Below are positions 22,945 through 34,936 of a DNA stretch of 64,000 nucleotides, piece after piece. The first letter of the stretch is position 1; the number at the start of each line of letters is the position of its first letter. Made by a program: the position numbers and the translations under genes. The DNA is from Capra hircus (Eukaryota; Chordata; Mammalia; Artiodactyla; Bovidae), in the NCBI RefSeq assembly GCF_001704415.2, contig NC_030814.1, positions 68,875,121 to 68,939,120 of the forward strand. The letters run 5' to 3'. The notes beneath the pieces were generated by a model. The model was not told the DNA's origin. It worked only from the letters and a program-made list of their open reading frames with translations, and made no database searches.

Positions 22945-23462
22945 CACAGTCCAACTCTCACATCCATACATGACCACTGGAAAATCCATAGTCTTGACTA
23001 GACGGACCTTAGTCGGCAAAGTAATGTCTCTGCTTTTGAATATGCTATCTAGGTTGGTGAAGAAGGCTGAGTGCCAAAGAATTGATGCTTTTGAACTGTG
23101 GTGTTGGAGAAGACTCTTGAGAGTCCTTTGGACTGCAAGGAAATCCAACCAGTCCATTCTGAAGGAGATCAGCCCTGGTATTTCTTTGGAGGGAATGATG
23201 CTGAAGCTGAAACTCCAGTACTTTGGCCACCTCATGTGATGAGTTGATTCATTGGAAAAGACTCTGATGCTGGGAGGGATTGGGGGCAGGAGGAGAAGAG
23301 GATGACAGAGGATGAGATGGCTGGATGGCATCATGGACTCGATGGACGTGAGTGTGAGTGAACTCCGGGTGTTGGTGATGGACAGGGAGGCCTGGCGTGC
23401 TGCGATTCATGGGGTTGCAAAGAGTCGGACACGACTGAGCGACTGAACTGACTGACTGACTG
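22945..23462 (+). mobile_element. BovB LINE 3' end with seamless 5' inversion
   Basis: 22945-23058 is BovB in minus orientation ending (in sense) with 'ggactgtg'; 23059-23462 is BovB in plus orientation starting 'gaagaaggctgag'. In intact copies these two points are adjacent, so the 5' piece was inverted with practically no loss. Tail is an ACTG repeat. Confidence 0.92.
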
Positions 23463-23464
23463 AA

Positions 23465-23619
23465 GGCAGTTCTATTTCCAGTTTTTTTAGGATTCTCCAC
23501 ACTGTTCTCCATAGTGGTTGTACTAGTTTGCATTCCCACCAACAGTGTAAGAGGGTTCCCTTTTCTCCACACCCTCTCCAGCATTTATTGCTTTTAGACT
23601 TTTGGATCACAGCCATTCT
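23465..23619 (-). mobile_element. Ruminant L1 ORF2 fragment
   Basis: About 155 bp of inverted L1 covering the same part as 22272-22420 but with several differences, so it is a separate copy. It retains the 'ggcagttctatttccag' stretch missing at the first copy's inversion junction. Confidence 0.88.
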
Positions 23620-24075
23620 AAGGATATACAATCTGCTATAAAATATTTATATACCTTGTGAAACTAACTTCAGTCAAATGAAGTTTTCTTTTTGAATTCT
23701 CCAGCTAAAAGCAGGCCTGGCTGTATTGCTTAGTATAAGCAGAAGTACTTAATTCTGAATAAACTTCTCTTAAGCAGTTGCTGAAGAGTCCCTTCTCTTT
23801 GGTGGCAAATAGAAGTAAAAATACAATTAATACCTTTTATTATATCTGCATTTTCACACACTCACTGGCTTGATTAGCTGAAAACAGCCCAAACTTCTTC
23901 ATGGGAGCAAAGTAATTTTCTGAGTAAAATTCTTTGAAAAATTTATAAATAAATATATTAATATTTATATCTCTACAGCTGACATTTTAAATGCCTTCAT
24001 TGAAATTCAGGGGTCACAGTGAATTGATTCTAGACCTCTTTACCTGAAACTCAATTTAATTCTTTTTTTCTTTTT
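23620..24075. other. Intergenic, no gene seen
   Basis: Unique AT-rich DNA ending in a T-rich run before the BovB insertion. Confidence 0.45.
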
Positions 24076-24087
24076 TTCCATCCACTT

Positions 24088-24550
24088 CAGTTCAGTTCAG
24101 TCGCTCAGTCGCGTCTGACTTTTGCGACCCCATGAATCGCAGTACACCAGGCCTCCTTGTCCATCACCATCTCCCGGAGTTCACTCAGACTCACATCCAT
24201 CGAGTCAGTGATGCCATCCAGCCATCTCATCCTCTGTCGTCCCCTTCTCTTCCTGACCCCAATCCCTCCCAGCATCAAAGTCTTTTCCAATGAGTCAACT
24301 CTTCAAATGAGGTAGCCAAAGTATTGGAGTTTCAGCTTCAGCATCATTCCCTCCAAAGAAATCCCAGGGCTGATCTCCTTCAGAATGGACTGGTTGGATC
24401 TCCTTGCAGTCCAAGGGACTCTCAAGAGTCTTCTCCAACACCACACTTCAAAAGCATCAATTCTTCGGCACTCAGCTTTCTTCACAGTCCAATTCTCACA
24501 TCCCTACATGACTACTGGAGAAACTATAGCCTTGACTAGACGGACCTTTG
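24088..24550 (-). mobile_element. BovB LINE 3' end with perfect 12-bp target duplication
   Basis: Inverted BovB 3' end. 'ttccatccactt' at 24076-24087 is repeated exactly at 24551-24562. Confidence 0.95.
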
Positions 24551-24562
24551 TTCCATCCACTT

Positions 24563-25876
24563 AGGTACTTAGGAGTATCCGCTGAGACTTACATAATATC
24601 AGTTAAATCACTAGCAGCCCAGGATGGCCACAAGCCAAGGTTGGGGTAGGAGTTCACACAACTTCTATAGAAATTTTCCCTGGTGTGTTTAGTATCAGTT
24701 GGTGCAGAAAGACACCACTTATTTATTTAGATTCTTCCAATATTATTATGCCTCTAAATTTTTAGATCATATATTTTATATGTTGTTACTCAGTAAGTGC
24801 ACAGTATTGATATTTCTGCATATACTGATTTATTTCCTATTATGATTATATTGGCCAAATATAAAAAATCAAATAGAATGTGTTTAATTTAATAAAACAT
24901 GTGAGCAAAGATTCTCTAAAATATCACACTTGTGACAATAGTTTTCTTTTGGTAAAACTCATTACATTATAAAAAATATCATGTAATAGTTATAATTAAA
25001 TTATAATTAAATTGGTAATTTTTTCATTTAATAAGCTATCTAATGAAAATAATATGTACTTTGGTGCAATGATATTGAGAAAATATTCAACAATAAATTT
25101 TATTGCAGATTATAATGTGTTCTTATATTTCCAATAGTTTTCAGTAAGTTAATTAATTGCACATTTTATTTGACAAGATGTAATATTGATTCAGCTTACA
25201 TTTTTTAAATATTTGATTTGTGAATTACAATGTGTCCAGAGGAAGATTTCCTTATGTTTAATTTATTTTGAGTTCTTTGAGCTTCATGGATCTGGATGTT
25301 CACTTCCCTCCCCAGATTTACAGTTTCTATATTGTTTTCATTTACTACATTAAATTAACTTTCGCCTCCCTTTCTCTTTCTTTCCTCCTTTTGGGATTTC
25401 CATAATGCATATATTAATGACTTATACTATCATACAAGTGCTATACATTTTTTTCCATTCTTTCTCACAGTTTTTGTTGTTGCTATTATTGTTCTTTTTG
25501 GTAATCTCTGATCTCATAGATAATTCTTTTGCTTGATCTAGTCTGCTATTTAGTCTCTATTGCTTTTTTTTCAGTTCAATTACTGTGTCCTTCAGTTCTA
25601 GGGTTAGAATTTGTTTGGTTCTCTTTTACAGTTTCAACTTTTGTTGAACTTTTCATTTTGTTCCTATATTGATTTTCTAATTCTGAATAGTTGTTTATGT
25701 TCTCTGCTACCTCACTAAGCATTTTTAAGATAAATATTCTGAATTATTAGTCAAATATTTTTCAAATGGAATTTGTGATATCTTTTCAGATTTTGAGAAT
25801 TTCCAGGAGAGGGCCAAGTGACAGATATGGTTGTACTGATTTGTCACTTTATATAATTCTAACTTTTTTCCCCCCA
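24563..25876. other. Intergenic, no gene seen
   Basis: About 1.3 kb AT-rich. A T-rich, pyrimidine-biased part from about 25320 to 25760 may be an old repeat that I cannot name. Confidence 0.4.
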
Positions 25877-27230
25877 AGTTCAGTTCAGTTCATTTATTCA
25901 GTCATGTCTGACTCTTTGCAATCCCAAGGACTGCAGCATGCCAGGCCTCCCTGTCCATCACCAACTCCCAGAGTTTGCCCAAACTCATGTCCATTGAGTC
26001 AGTGATGCCATCCAATTATCTCATCCTCTGTCATCCCCTTCTCCTCCAGCCTTCAATCTTTCCCAGCATCAGGGTCTTTTCCAATGAGTCAGTTCTTCAC
26101 ATCAGGTGGACAAAGTATTGGAGTTTCAGCTTCAACATCAGTTCTTCCAACGCACACTCAGGCCTGATCTCTTTTAGGATGGACTGGTTGGATCTCCTTG
26201 CAGTCCAAGGGACTCTCAAGAGTCTTCTCCAACACCACAGTTCAAAAGCATCAGTTCTTTGGCACTCAACTTTCTTTACAGTCCAACTCTCACATTCATA
26301 CATTACTACTGGAAAAACTATAGCCTTGACTAGATGGACCTTTGTTGGCAAAGTAATGTCTCTGCTTTTGAATATGCTGTCTAGGTTGGTCATAAATTTC
26401 CTTCCAAGGAGTGAGTGTCTTTTAATTTCATGGCTGCAGTCACTATCTTCAGTGATTTTGGAGTCCCCCAAAATAAAGTCTGACACTGTTTCCCCATCTA
26501 TTTACCATGAAGTGATGGGACTGGATGGCATGATCTTAGTTTTCTGAAAGTTGAGTTTCAAGTCAAAGTTTTTGCTCTCCTCTTTCACTTTTATCAAGAG
26601 GCTCTTTGGTTCTTCTTCACTTTCTGCCATGAGGGTGGTGTCATCTGCATATCTGAGGTTATTGATATTTCTCCCAGCAATCTTGATTCCAGCTTGTGCT
26701 TCTTCCAGCCCAGCATTTCTCATGTTGTACTCTGCATATAAGTTAAATAAGCAGGGTGACAATATACAGCCTGGAAGTAATTTTTTCCCTATTTGGAACC
26801 AGTCTGTTGTTCCATGTCCAGTTCTAACTGTTGCTTCCTTACCTGCATACAGATTTCTCAAGAGGCAGTTCAGGTGGTCTAGTATTCCCATCTCTTTCAG
26901 AATTTTCCACGGTTTATCGTGATCCACAAAGTCAAAGGCTTTGGAATAATCAATAAAGCAGAATTTTTTTTTTTCCTGGAACTCTCTTGCATTTTCAATG
27001 ATCCAGCGGATGTTGGTAATTTGATCTCTGGTTCCTCTGCCTTTTCTAAAACCAGCTTGAATATCTAGAAGTTCACGGTTCACGTATTGCTGAAGTCTGG
27101 CTTGTAATATTTTGATCATTACTTTACTAGCCTGTGAGATGCAGGCAATGGTGAGGCAGTTTGAGCATTCTTTGGCATTGCCTTTCTTTGGTATTGGAAT
27201 GAAAACTGACCTTTTCCAGTCCTGTGGTCC
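25877..27230 (-). mobile_element. BovB LINE, 3' 1.35 kb with long RT frame
   Basis: Inverted BovB from tail (25877) to the start of the RT domain (27230). The frame 27119-26502 is open for 205 codons and holds a nearly complete RT core: QAGFRKGRGTRDQITNIRW, FIDYSKAF, GCILSPCLFNLYAEY, LRYADDTTLM. A second frame (26486-26097) covers the C-terminal part. A frameshift separates them, and the endonuclease is missing. Confidence 0.94.
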
Positions 27231-27254
27231 CTAAATTCCTCCTCAATTGAGGTG

Positions 27255-27388
27255 AGGAGAGAGTAGGCAAGAACAATGGAGTAGATTGCCATTTCCTTCT
27301 CTGGGGGATCTTCCCAACCCAAAAATTGAACCTACTTCTCCTGCACTGGCAGGCAGATTCTTTACTGCTGAGCCACCAAGGAGCCCCA
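27255..27388 (-). mobile_element. Bov-tA SINE, head part
   Basis: Inverted 5' half of Bov-tA, ending with 'gctgagccaccaaggagccc'. Placed directly against the BovB 5' end. Confidence 0.85.
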
Positions 27389-27544
27389 CTTAATGAATAT
27401 CATATATTAATATAATTTTAATATTATAAGCAGTATGCCCAGAATAGAATATATTTTAATGATAATAATATATTCCATTATCTTTGTGTTACAGTGAATA
27501 TAACTGACATAAAACATTGTGTTACATTTAGGCATAGATGCTCT

Positions 27545-27565
27545 GATATATATGTATGTGTGTGC

Positions 27566-27605
<40 letters not shown>
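27545..27605. repeat. TATATG/TA microsatellite
   Basis: TGTG-rich run followed by about 15 TA units. The two open frames that cross it on opposite strands are repeat artefacts. Confidence 0.9.
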
Positions 27606-27607
<2 letters not shown>

Positions 27608-27899
27608 CAAAACTTAGCATGCATGTATGCATATATTGCAATAAGATTACCACAATAAGTTTAGTTAAAATCCATCACAAACAATTACAATTGTTTCCTA
27701 CTGATAATAATTTTTTAATCTACTATTTTAGCAACTTTTAAATATAAAATGTATCATTTTTTTATTATAATTACAATGCTCTTCAGTACATCCCTAGTAC
27801 CTATCTCCAAACTGGTAATTTATACCTTTGACGAACATTACCTTAAACTTTTAATAACATTGTAGTGCTTGAAGTATAATTTTAAAATTTATGTGGCTC

Positions 27900-28065
27900 T
27901 CTTTCTCCCTTTTTATGTATGTGTGTATACATATATATGTGTATATATATATATATATTCCAAATCTACTGTAATTGGAATATATGTATGGTCTATATTT
28001 ATATGGAATATATAATTATATTCTATATTTATATGGAATATACACACATATATATAAATATGTAG
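27900..28065. repeat. AT-rich simple repeat with a 20-bp duplication
   Basis: TA runs plus the unit 'ctatatttatatggaatata' present twice about 30 bp apart. Confidence 0.8.
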
Positions 28066-28095
28066 AGAGAGAATCATATAAGTTTTTATAAAATT

Positions 28096-28300
28096 ATTTT
28101 CCCTGGTAGCTCAAACAGTAAAGAATCTACTTGCAAAGCAGGAGACCTAAGTTCGATCCCTGGGTTGCGAAGATCCCCTGGAGAAGGGAATGACAACCAC
28201 TCTGGTACTCTTGCCTGGAGAATTCCACAGAAAGAGGAGCCTGGTGGGCTACAGTCCCTGGGGTCACAAAGAATCAGACACAACTGAGCGACTAACACAC
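28096..28300 (+). mobile_element. Bov-tA SINE
   Basis: Full-length: head 'ccctggtagctcaaacagta', B-box-like 'gttcgatccc', and end 'cacaactgagcgactaac'. Confidence 0.93.
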
Positions 28301-28625
28301 ATATGTATAATCAATACAATGCAATTTTATTATAAAATATTTTTACACCTTCTTATAATTTTAGTGGGAGAAAGTTGAAAACATTGAGCCATATTTGACT
28401 TTCTATTAGAGACTGACAATTATAATTGGTACCATAGAGAGGAAGGTATATTTTTTAGATATATGTATTTGCAAGGCAAATGCCTGTGATAAACTTTATC
28501 ATTATCAAGATTTTGGAAACATCTACTTCTTTCTACAGTTGAAGAGATAAGAATTTTTTATTATCTTTTCAGAAATATGAATAACAGATATCATCTAAAT
28601 ATAACTGTGGAAATAGAGATTTTTT
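28301..28625. other. 3' flank of the intact receptor
   Basis: AT-rich. Several AATAAA-like motifs on the minus strand could serve the receptor mRNA, but none can be singled out. Confidence 0.35.
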
Positions 28626-29573
28626 CTATTGCTTTTTCTGGACAAAGTTACTTTTGAGCATATTTTTAAGTGCTTCTAGAACATCTTTATTCCTAAAGCT
28701 GTAGATAACTGGGTTGAAAGATGGTGTGAGGATGGTGTAGAATATTGCCAGGAACTTATCCTGGCCTGGAGTGTGATACTTTTTATGTCTCATGTATGTG
28801 AAAATAAATGGCCCATAGTACATTATAACTACAATCATATGGAAGAAACAAGTAGAAAATGACTTTTTCCATGCCTCTGATGATTTCATTTGGAGGACAG
28901 TAAGGAGAATTTGGACATAAGATGCAAAGATTAGAGAGAAAGGGACAAGCAGAAAAATGATGCCACTTACATATATTCCTCGTTCATAGAGTGTTGTGTC
29001 CACACAGGACAACACCAACATGGCAGGGACTTCACAGAAAAAGTGGTCAATGACTCTTGTGCCACAAAAGGGAAAGTGAAGTGCATAAGCTGTGTGAACT
29101 ATGGAGTTGATTATCCCAATAAACCAGGCCCCTCCAGCCATGAGAACGCTGACACAGTCATTCATAAGAATGGGGTAGCGCAGTGGGTGGCAGATGGCTA
29201 CATAGCGATCGTAGGACATTGCTGCCAGGAGAAGGCACTCACCACCCAAGAGGGTGAGGGAGAGGAATATCTGGAAGCCACAGGCTGCAAATGAAATCGT
29301 TTTGTTGCCTGACAGAAAGTTAGTGATCATTTTGGGAACAATGTTGGAAATATGCAAGATATCCATAAGAGAGAGATGGCTAAGCAGGAAGTACATTGGA
29401 GTATGAAGTCGTAATTCCCTGCGGATAATGAGAATCATGACTGTATTTTCTGTTACAGTCAAAACAAAAATGGTGAATATAAAAGAGAAGAATACCAGAC
29501 TTGCTTGAGAAGAAGTAAAGAGTCCCAAAAGAATGAAGTCATTGCTGAAAGTGTGATTCTCATGCCCCGTCAT
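28626..29573 (-). CDS. OR2AJ1: Intact odorant receptor, OR2AJ1-like
   Basis: A 315-residue class II odorant receptor, a seven-helix receptor in olfactory cilia that couples to G-alpha-olf when an odorant binds; the ligand cannot be told from sequence. Visible marks: N-glycosylation site N6-H-T at the extracellular N-terminus; TM2 start LHTPMYFLL (56-64); MSYDRYVAIC at the end of TM3 (119-128); C98 and C180 as the likely conserved disulfide; KKSFSTCFFH at TM6 (236-245); NPVIYSFRNKD at TM7 (287-297). Length is normal for the family, and coding is one exon, as usual. The start at 29573 gives the standard short N-terminus. TM1 has TEN where most ORs have GN, a feature I also recall in human OR2AJ1. 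'AWKKSF' has W where R is common. All key motifs are present, so it is probably functional. Ortholog naming is from memory. Confidence 0.93.
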   Translation of the reverse strand: MTGHENHTFSNDFILLGLFTSSQASLVFFSFIFTIFVLTVTENTVMILIIRRELRLHTPMYFLLSHLSLMDILHISNIVPKMITNFLSGNKTISFAACGFQIFLSLTLLGGECLLLAAMSYDRYVAICHPLRYPILMNDCVSVLMAGGAWFIGIINSIVHTAYALHFPFCGTRVIDHFFCEVPAMLVLSCVDTTLYERGIYVSGIIFLLVPFSLIFASYVQILLTVLQMKSSEAWKKSFSTCFFHMIVVIMYYGPFIFTYMRHKKYHTPGQDKFLAIFYTILTPSFNPVIYSFRNKDVLEALKNMLKSNFVQKKQ

Positions 29574-29590
29574 GAATTCCTTATTTTACC

Positions 29591-29618
29591 TATAAATAAA
29601 TAAATAAATAAATAAATA
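29591..29618. repeat. AAAT microsatellite just upstream of the receptor start
   Basis: 'taaa' units about seven times, 18 bp upstream of the start codon on the minus strand. Confidence 0.9.
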
Positions 29619-29804
29619 ATCAAATTAGATCTAAACAGAAAAGGGGGAAAAAGTAGTGTGAATCTCAATCTTGCTTACACTTAGCTGTATGTGAAAATGA
29701 GAGTTACTGACGTGTATTTTGCAATTAAAGCCAAAGGAATTTCAAGCAACTTTTGAAGTGGATATTTTTTGTAATACGATGTTTATCCATTAAATTAGCT
29801 ACTT

Positions 29805-29905
29805 TTAAAAAATTTATTTATTTTTTAATTGAAGGATAATAGCTTTACAGAATTTTGTTGTTTTCTGCCAAATATCAACATGAATCAGCCATAGACTACT
29901 TTTTT
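29805..29905 (-). mobile_element. L1 3' end fragment
   Basis: Inverted L1 3'UTR end ('atttattttttaattgaagg', 'tatcaacatgaatcagccat'), an older variant than the other L1 ends here. It lies about 230 bp upstream of the receptor start. Confidence 0.7.
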
Positions 29906-30786
29906 TTTTATTATGGAATAAACAAATTCTGATTTTACATTGAATTCCTTGAAATTTTGAAATCAATTTACTGCAATTTTATGAGCTTTAAATGATCAGC
30001 ATATGAATGAGGTTTGCAGGATATATGCATGTAAATTTGGTCCTGACTGTTTTTACTGGTTTGACTTACTAGCTCAGTAAAAAATCCATATAGATGTAGA
30101 TTCAGATTTCAGGCAGTGGTGCCTGCCAAGAACTGGTTGATCATAAGTCTTGAACATCAGTGGTTACTGACAATGGAAATTCAATATGTCTGTATACAAA
30201 GCTGTTGATGTTTTCTCATGCCTGGAATAATTTTGTCCTCCTGATTTTTTTTTCCCTATAGTCATCCTGATTCAAAACTTAATACATCATCTTAGTATTG
30301 AGTATGGGTAATGTCTAGTCTACTCACATTGAGTCCCTGTACCATCATAAGTTCTCAAATGCTTATTTTAAAAATTAGTGATTTATGTTTGTCTGGTCCC
30401 TGTTATCAAAGGTTTCTAATGATGTATCAATTATTTTACATTTTTAGAGAGTGTGCATTTTCTCCACAAGATTGTTTATTGTTTTGTCTTCAGGTACTAG
30501 AAACACTCCATAGCACATTCACTAAATCCTTCATCATCCTACTTCTACCATCCTGCCACTATCTATGAGGCACCTAAAGTTTCAACAGCTCTCCTTTATA
30601 ACCTATTGCATGATCAGTCAATCAAGGATCTGGAAACATACTCCCAAGATGCTAGAATGATGAAAAAAATATCTTGTATCACAGCCAGAATCTTGAATGA
30701 AATTTTATTCTTGAATCAAAAGAGGAATACTCTAGTGGTGAGTTTGCTTGCTTTATGTTCAAAGTGGAGACATATGCATTACATGT
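29906..30786. other. Intergenic, upstream of the intact receptor
   Basis: Unique DNA. The 5' non-coding exon and promoter of the receptor probably lie in this direction, but no site is recognisable by eye. Confidence 0.35.
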
Positions 30787-30787
30787 C

Positions 30788-30978
30788 TTTTTTTTTTTTT
30801 TTTTTTATTTAAAGTCACTCAGTTGTGTCCGATTCTTTGTGACCCCATGGACTGTATAGAGTACTGGAGTGGGTAGCCTTTCCCTTCTCCAGAGCATCTT
30901 CCCAACCCAGGGATCGAACCGGGGTCTCCCGCCTTGCAGGGGGATTCCTTACCAGCTGAGCCACCATGGAAGCCCAAA
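30788..30978 (-). mobile_element. Bov-tA SINE with poly(T)
   Basis: T run at about 30787-30806 (the inverted A tail) followed by the inverted SINE, shortened in the middle, ending 'gccaccatggaagccc'. Confidence 0.9.
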
Positions 30979-31190
30979 ATCTGACACTTGCAGTTTGTCT
31001 CCTCCTGGCGCTTAAGAGATAAAAAGTGTCTGACACGTGCAGCCTGTTTCCTCCGTTTGGAGACCCCTGGCCTTCCTGCCGGTTACCCTCTCATTCCTCC
31101 CTTTTCTTTTAGGAGGATTATAGCCCCTTCCAAATTTGTGCAACTCTTACCCAACATAAAGTCTCTTTCCTTCTAGCATCAAAATTTCCT
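30979..31190. other. GC-richer block, possible LTR fragment
   Basis: Distinctly less AT-rich than its surroundings. Contains an imperfect direct repeat: 'tctgacacttgcag' at 30980 and 'tctgacacgtgcag' at 31028, each followed by 'tgt.tcctcc'. The style resembles an ERV LTR but I cannot assign a family. Confidence 0.35.
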
Positions 31191-34100
31191 TGTTTAATAA
31201 TGCTAAATTTCAGAAAAGAGATATGCAATGCAGTTTATATACTTGTATTTTCTAGAAGAATCTTGAAGATGAATCATAGAAAATGCTATCACTTTTAGGT
31301 TTTATTTTAGCTAAAAACACAGCCATATTTCAATCCTTCCTCAAAGGAAATAAAAAGACCTTCATATTCTTTACTCAGTGAACGTACCACACTCTAATCA
31401 TTATCAGTTTTCATTTATCAGGATTTTCAAAATACACTATAAACAAAATCAAATTATTTGTCATTCTTTACTAGATTTATCATTATAAAATTAAGCACAC
31501 ACAATATTGTTTTACATTTCCATTTAACTAGAGGTCAGTTATTCATTAATCTTGGTAAGACTGCATATTTATATGTTAAAGAAATATTTGTATGTTCTAA
31601 CATCTTGTCTTTACATTAAAGTTATCATTGTAATGTAAACAAATGCAAAAACACCAAATCATTTCTTTCTGAAAAATACTTGCTTTGAAAAGTATTTAAT
31701 TTGGAAATCCTAGGAAATACTAAATCTGAAGATTTATATTTTGCAGTATATGACACTGCCATTTACACTTTTTAAGTATTCTATAACTTATAATATCAGT
31801 GACTTGTTTGATAAAAGAATGATAAGTTCTCTCAGAAAACTTCAAATATCAGACTTAGTTGGTGAGCAACTGACTTGAAATAACTGGTTGTTATAAACAA
31901 TTCAATAAACTGAATAGATTTTCATTGAAAATTGAATTACCCTAAAAATGAATGAAATAGAAGTTTTCACTTTTAAGAAGTTGATATGGAATATGGGTAG
32001 AAAATTGTATGATAGATATTACCTAGCCTGAGGGCTGGTGTGCTTTTGACTCAGATAAAGATATTAATCATAAATATAAAAAATAGAAATATAACCTAAA
32101 TTTTTCTAATGCTTTGAAGAAACGAACAAGAAGTTACAATGTAAACACATATCTTTTATGTCTCTTCATGATATAAAACACCAATTAATAATGAAGTTTG
32201 AGTTGAAATGAATTTCTATAAAGTCAGGATAATAGTGGTACATTTTTCACATTAATCTTTTGAAGATTAAGTGAAACACATTAGACAATACACTACATAA
32301 TACACACATGCATTGTTATATAATAATACATACATACATGTAGTCTATACATACATGAACACACACACCAAACAAAGATCGGCACATTGTAAAAACTCAA
32401 ACTAAAGGTTATTCTTTCTTCTTATTATTATTTTTGTTTCTATGACTAGTGTTAGAATTTCTATCATTAATAAATTGTTATATTTAAAATACACATTTAA
32501 GCCATTATATAGGCTTATAGAGACAGGGAGAGAGAGAAATAAACAGGACCTTAGAGAATATAATCAGGTAACTGGAAGTAAACTTTAATGAAGTGAACCG
32601 GAAATTCAATTTTGTTCACTATCTGTTAAAATTAGCGACTTTCTGGGAGAGAAACCAACTCTGCATGCTGAATGAAGGTGTTTAGATTGGCTTCCTCACA
32701 CTTATACACATGTATAGATCTGTGTGACAGAGGAAAGTAATGTTTTTTGCTGCTTCTTATCCTGAAATCAGTCAGGAGCTGTTCACAATTTCATCTGAAA
32801 TAGCCAATGATATTGCCATTACACATTTCTTGCCCTGCAGACTTTTCAGAGTACTACATCATGCCCCAAGGAATTATTGTAAGATGATCTTACTTCTGCC
32901 TCTTCTTGCTGCCTCCTCTCCAGTTAAAGAGAATCTTGTGATTAGCATCTCACATTAATATCAAATTCATCATCTACAATGCTGAACTGCACAAGTTCCC
33001 TTAAACAATGAGTGATCCCATTGCATATAACTGCTCCATACAGAAATCAGAAAATCATTCTAACTTCTCTTTGTGTCTTCCCTCTTCCATTTGCAAATCA
33101 CCATCTCCTACTGATTCTATGCAAATACTTCTCATGGGTTATTCCACATATAGTTGTGTGCTATATGTGTCCATGGAGGCTCTAAGGCATCCATTCTACT
33201 CTTTAAATTAAGTAGACCTGTATGAGCTCTGCAACACCTGAATAGTATCACATGCTTCTCAAATCTACTTGAATCCAGTGGAATGTGTTCAAGTAGATAA
33301 ATTTAGACAACAGAAGTGCGTTGGGACTGTGTGCAGAGGCACACACCTTTCTTGTTCCTTCATCCTACTAGTTTGAATCTGCATGTGATGATACTTGGTT
33401 GTGCATTCTTCCTGGAAGAGTTATACAGGAAACAAAGCTCAGGGATTCAGGAACAGAAAATTGTAAGATACCATAAATTATCCTATTGATCTTGACAACT
33501 AAGTATATTAGCATGAGATAACTCACTAAAATGTTCAAAAATTGATTTGAGAAGGAAAAAAGGAGTAGGTTGTTCTGTGGTAATCATTTTCTATCTTTAA
33601 CATTCCTACTAGATCACTGATTTTTATAGGTAACCAATCTAGTATAATTTTAGTATGTTTTATCCAAAATGTCTAATACTTGGCTTTATGGAATAGAATC
33701 TGAAAGTACTCTAATATTGTAATGATAATTTGAGTAGTCTTGTGCCTCCCATTACTCCCCACATAAATACTCTTTTTGCTCTAGTTTGTTAGTTTTCCTA
33801 GAACACAGATTTAAGAATGCAAATTTCTGCTGGGTACGTTAAATTAAATAAATACATAAACATAAAATAAGATCTCCTTACCTTTAGTTCCCATTTTATG
33901 AAACTGAAGTATTTGTACTCGTTTAATTTTGTGTTTTTTTTTTTTTTTTTTAATCTTTGCCTATACCCTCTTCTCTCTTCCACACAGTCTTCTCCATCAC
34001 TGCTAGGGACTTTATAGCCTTCTACTAAGATTTTATGTTTGCTCCTTCATGTGCACAGATTTCCTTGATATTTTTCGAACTGTCTTCTCTCCTTCCCTTT

Positions 34101-34936
34101 CTTGCTCAGGACTATACAGTTATGCCAGGATGCCATATCTGTTCTAGAGCCTCTCCATTTATGCTTAATTATACTCTCTACACATTGAACATGACCTATC
34201 CACTCCTTCTTAACCTGGGCTCGGAAGTCTTCCCAAGGCCCATATCTCACCCCATTTCATTTTACTCATTTCTCACTACCCAGAAAAGGTCCTTTTTGTT
34301 GAGCTTTTTCCATATCTAACACACTAGCCCAACTGGTGCCTCATAGGCTACAAGCAACACTCTCCTCAATAGGCCTTTGCTTATACCATTCAGGCATCTG
34401 ATTCAATATTATTTCTTACTTCTTACAGAGTGTTTGAAAGACATGGGTGATGCCTCAATCCAGGCACTTCCTTTGACATAGCTGAGGGTTTACAGGGACA
34501 TGGGGAATAAATGTCTTGAGAGGAGCAATAAGAAACTGAGAGGGCACCCACCTCTTGAAGTCCTGCTGTGTGTGGCTTCTGGGAAAGAAAACAACCACCC
34601 TTTGATAAAGTGACATGGGAAAATGTCCCTATGGAACAGTCAAAGAAAGAAGTTGAAAAAAAAAAAAAAAAGGCATGAGGAAATACTTTGTATGGAGAAA
34701 GGTATGGACGCTGAAACATAGATTTTCCTCTGGGTGCTATGGAAGAGTTTATGTGAAAGGGTTAAAGGGATAGTCTATTTAAGTGTTAATTGTAATGTTA
34801 ATTACAATGTTAATTAAATGTAAGTATTAATTATGCAAAGTGGTATAAGCTTTTGATGAGGGAGAGGGAAATTGCCTTCTCTGAATCCTTTCCCATCATT
34901 CTCTCTTTCCTTTGTATATTTTATTTCTACTTTTTT
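31191..34936. other. Long intergenic block, no gene seen
   Basis: About 3.7 kb of AT-rich unique DNA, the longest stretch here with almost no recognisable repeat. T runs occur at about 33930-33951 and an A run at 34656-34671 that could be old retroposon tails. Open frames such as 34035-34319 have no domain. Confidence 0.45.

Noticed and set aside
26502..27119. 205-codon frame with full RT motifs as a possible active gene
   Set aside because: The element lacks the endonuclease, and the C-terminal part is in another frame; it is a dead BovB copy.
27407..27741. YIYIYIY-rich frames on both strands
   Set aside because: Artefact of the TA microsatellite.
29043..29294. Plus-strand open frame opposite the intact receptor
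   Set aside because: Antisense shadow of the receptor coding sequence.
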